From positions 1 through 7,346 of the forward strand of contig JACREV010000166.1 of the NCBI GenBank assembly GCA_016218095.1: a stretch of DNA of 7,346 bases. Reading direction: 5' to 3'. Under the pieces are notes generated by a model. The model did not search any database and was not told the origin of the DNA. It saw only the letters and a list, made by a program, of their open reading frames with translations. Both the position numbers and the translations under genes were made by a program. Shown here piece by piece: positions 5,429-7,346 of this stretch. Numbering within the stretch: the first letter of the stretch is position 1; each line of letters begins with the position of its first letter. Origin of the DNA: Deltaproteobacteria bacterium (lineage in GTDB: Bacteria; Desulfobacterota; GWC2-55-46).

Positions 5429-7127
5429 TCAGGAAAAGCTTCCTGGACCGGCGCGGCTGGGCCGAAGAGGCCCCCTTGGCGCGTCCTTTGCCTTTCTGCC
5501 CCTTTACTGACTGGGACTTGTGCTGGAGGACGGATTTTACGAAGCCGCGGAAGAGCGGGTGCGGCTGCATGGGGCGGCTTTTGAACTCGGGGTGGAACTG
5601 GCAGGCGACGAACCACGGGTGGTGCCTGTACTCCATTATCTCGACGAGCGAATCGTCCGGAGAAAGCCCGCTGAACTCGACACCGGCCCTTTCGAGCGCC
5701 GCCCTGTAGGAGTTGTTCACCTCGAACCTGTGCCTGTGCCTCTCGCTGATCTCGGTAGCGCCGTAGACCGAGTGGGCCTTCGAGCCTTTTTTGATGACGC
5801 AGGGGTACGCGCCGAGGCGCATCGTGCCGCCCTTGGCGTTTATGCCCCTCTGTGTCTCCATTATGTCTACGACGGGGTCGGGCGTTTCAGGGTCGAACTC
5901 GGATGAATTGGCGTGCTTGAGATTGCAGAGGTCCCTTGCTATCTCTATTATCGCGACCTGCATGCCGAGGCAGATGCCGAAGAACGGCATCTTTGTCTCT
6001 CTCGCGTATTTTATGGCGGCTATCTTGCCCTCTACCCCGCGGTTCCCGAAGCCTCCGGGTATCAAGAGGCCGTCCATGTTCTTCAGTATCCCCACGCCCT
6101 TTTTCTCGACCTCTTCGGAGTCGATGTAGAGGAGGTTCACCTTGCAGTTGTTGGCGAGCCCGCCGTGGATGAGCGCCTCATGCAGGCTCTTGTACGAGTC
6201 CTGGAGGTTGACGTATTTTCCGACGATGCCTATCGCTATCTCGCCCTTGGGGTTAGCGGCCTTCCGGGCTATCTCCTCCCACTGCTCGAGCTTCGGCGCG
6301 CGGGTCCAGATGTTCAGGAGCTTTATTATCTTGTCGTCGAGCCCCTCCCTGTGGAAGACCATCGGGACCTCGTAGATGCATTTGACGTCCTCGGCGGAGA
6401 TGACGGCGTCCCTGTCCACGTTGCAGAAGAGGGCAATTTTCCCCTTAAGGTCCGCGTTCAGGGGCCTGTCCGACCTGCAAAGGAGTATGTCGGGCTGTAT
6501 GCCGATCTCGCGGAGCTTGTTCACGCTGTGCTGGGTGGGCTTGGTCTTTATCTCGTGGGCGGTCGCTATGTAAGGGAGGAGCGTCAGGTGTATATAGAGG
6601 ACGTTCTCTTTGCCGAGGTCGAACCGGAGCTGCCTTATCGCCTCAAGGAACGGCAGACTCTCTATGTCGCCGACGGTGCCGCCTATCTCGATTATGGCGA
6701 TGTCGACGTTGTTGGCGAGGCTTAAGATCTTACCCTTTATCTCGTCGGTGACGTGGGGGACGACCTGGACCGTGCACCCGAGGTAGTCGCCGCGCCTCTC
6801 TTTTGTAATGATCGAATCGTATACCTGGCCCGTTGTGAAGTTGTTCCTCCGGGTGAGCTTCGCGCTCGTGAACCTCTCGTAGTGGCCGAGGTCCAGGTCT
6901 GTCTCGGCGCCGTCGTCGGTCACAAAGACCTCGCCGTGCTGGAACGGGGACATCGTCCCCGGGTCTACATTAATATACGGGTCGAGCTTCTGAAGGGTAA
7001 TGGTGAGCCCTCTGGATTCGAGGAGCGCGCCGATGGATGCGCTCGCCAGCCCCTTGCCCAGCGAGGAGACGACCCCGCCGGTCACGAATATGAATTTTGT
7101 CTTTATCTGCCTTTTCGGGTCGTTCAT
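5415..7127 (-). CDS. pyrG: CTP synthase
   Basis: This enzyme makes CTP from UTP, ATP and glutamine in the cytoplasm. The N-terminal amidoligase domain (about 10-275) shows the P-loop GGVVSSLGKG (17-26), the DPYINVDPGTM loop, EVFVTDDGAE and IEIGGTVGDIES. The C-terminal class I glutamine amidotransferase domain (about 297-535) shows PGGFGNRG (357-364), the nucleophile C386 in FFGICLGMQ, and H512 and E514 in CQFHPEFKSRP. The 570 residues exceed the usual 530-550. The surplus is a Lys/Arg/Ser-rich tail (about 536-570) outside the fold, whose last codons overlap kdsA. A modest AGAGG precedes the ATG at 7127. Linkage to kdsA is common in Gram-negative genomes and fits the CTP demand of CMP-KDO formation. 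Confidence 0.98.
   Translation of the reverse strand: MNDPKRQIKTKFIFVTGGVVSSLGKGLASASIGALLESRGLTITLQKLDPYINVDPGTMSPFQHGEVFVTDDGAETDLDLGHYERFTSAKLTRRNNFTTGQVYDSIITKERRGDYLGCTVQVVPHVTDEIKGKILSLANNVDIAIIEIGGTVGDIESLPFLEAIRQLRFDLGKENVLYIHLTLLPYIATAHEIKTKPTQHSVNKLREIGIQPDILLCRSDRPLNADLKGKIALFCNVDRDAVISAEDVKCIYEVPMVFHREGLDDKIIKLLNIWTRAPKLEQWEEIARKAANPKGEIAIGIVGKYVNLQDSYKSLHEALIHGGLANNCKVNLLYIDSEEVEKKGVGILKNMDGLLIPGGFGNRGVEGKIAAIKYARETKMPFFGICLGMQVAIIEIARDLCNLKHANSSEFDPETPDPVVDIMETQRGINAKGGTMRLGAYPCVIKKGSKAHSVYGATEISERHRHRFEVNNSYRAALERAGVEFSGLSPDDSLVEIMEYRHHPWFVACQFHPEFKSRPMQPHPLFRGFVKSVLQHKSQSVKGQKGKGRAKGASSAQPRRSRKLFLNEAD
5430..5445 (-). promoter_or_regulatory. Hairpin masking the kdsA ribosome-binding tract
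   Basis: On the mRNA CAGGAA (5445-5440) pairs perfectly with UUCCUG (5435-5430) across a GCUU loop, ending one base before the kdsA ATG. The AGGAA inside is the only Shine-Dalgarno-like tract in reach. Ribosomes completing pyrG, which overlaps kdsA by 14 nt, would unfold it. It lies in the codons of the PyrG tail, so the tail's coding sequence may be partly shaped by this role. Confidence 0.45.
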
Positions 7128-7346
7128 TCAAGGCCTCTCAGTCTATTGGTTGCCTCTAAAAATTGTTATTTTTCCCGACTGCTCGGCGCAGGGCCAAAGT
7201 TGGTACGGAGTCTCTGGGCAAATTAATTCTCCAGCCGTTCGATACGAATTTGCCCGTCCGGCCAGGACCGCGTCAGGACGGAAATAGAAATGCTCACATA
7301 TTACCATATATGCTCCGCTTTTTATTTCCGCCCTTCCTTGACCTCA
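7128..7346 (-). other. Non-coding region upstream of pyrG
   Basis: I see no gene in these 219 bases and no convincing sigma70 or sigma54 promoter. The region holds a perfect 9-bp inverted repeat (7216-7224 and 7247-7255), an AT-rich 6-bp palindrome with a 4-nt loop (7158-7173), and a CCGTCC...GGACGG pair with a 16-nt loop (about 7254-7281). None is followed by a T-run on the minus strand. A promoter may lie here unrecognised, or transcription may enter from a gene beyond the right edge. Confidence 0.4.
7216..7255 (-). repeat. 9-bp perfect inverted repeat in the pyrG upstream region
   Basis: GGGCAAATT (7216-7224) and AATTTGCCC (7247-7255) are perfectly complementary, with a 22-bp spacer. A smaller TTCG-ATA-CGAA hairpin overlaps the right arm, so the two structures would exclude each other in RNA. 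It could be an operator or a leader switch; no terminator T-run is attached. It lies about 90-130 bp before the pyrG start. Confidence 0.4.

Noticed and set aside
7128..7346. Gram-positive style pyrG attenuation through a GGGC transcript start
   Set aside because: No -10 hexamer lies at the right distance before either GGGC, and no terminator hairpin with a T-run precedes the pyrG start.

Overview
The window looks like bacterial chromosome from a GC-rich, Gram-negative, respiring organism. Metal-dependent KDO8P synthase, frequent ATA (Ile) and AGG (Arg) codons, an AlgE-like outer-membrane porin and a compact B-family (ba3-like) haem-copper oxidase together suggest a deltaproteobacterial (Desulfobacterota-like) or Nitrospirota-like lineage. 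That placement is inference. All genes I can support lie on the minus strand, so the biological order runs from right to left.

Right part (7127 to 3639): pyrG-kdsA-kdsD is a tight operon. PyrG makes CTP, which KDO activation consumes. KdsD makes arabinose-5-phosphate and KdsA condenses it with PEP to KDO8P, so the operon feeds lipopolysaccharide core synthesis. The reading frames overlap by 14 nt (pyrG/kdsA) and 4 nt (kdsA/kdsD). At both junctions the only Shine-Dalgarno-like tract lies in a small hairpin just before the start codon. The neighbours often found next (kdsC, lptC/A/B) are absent; after kdsD come about 440 bases without a gene.

Middle (3638 to 1894): a weak U-tract hairpin, then a near-consensus sigma70 promoter (3504-3532), a leader of about 300 nt, a 414-aa outer-membrane beta-barrel of the alginate-export type, and a strong intrinsic terminator (1894-1929).

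Left part (1729 to 1): a B-family cytochrome c oxidase cluster, in order a 53-aa membrane protein, CuA subunit II, a 44-aa membrane protein, a 170-nt gap, and subunit I, cut by the window edge. The first gene and subunit I are each preceded by a related ~31-bp element. Each element holds a TGA(C/G)-N4-GTCA dyad exactly 41.5 bp upstream of the predicted start site, with a -10 hexamer in register and no -35 hexamer. This is the layout of class II CRP/FNR-type activation, and it is the most interesting signal here.

I found no mobile element, CRISPR array, tRNA or rRNA, and no clearly new multi-gene system. The points worth a second look are regulatory.
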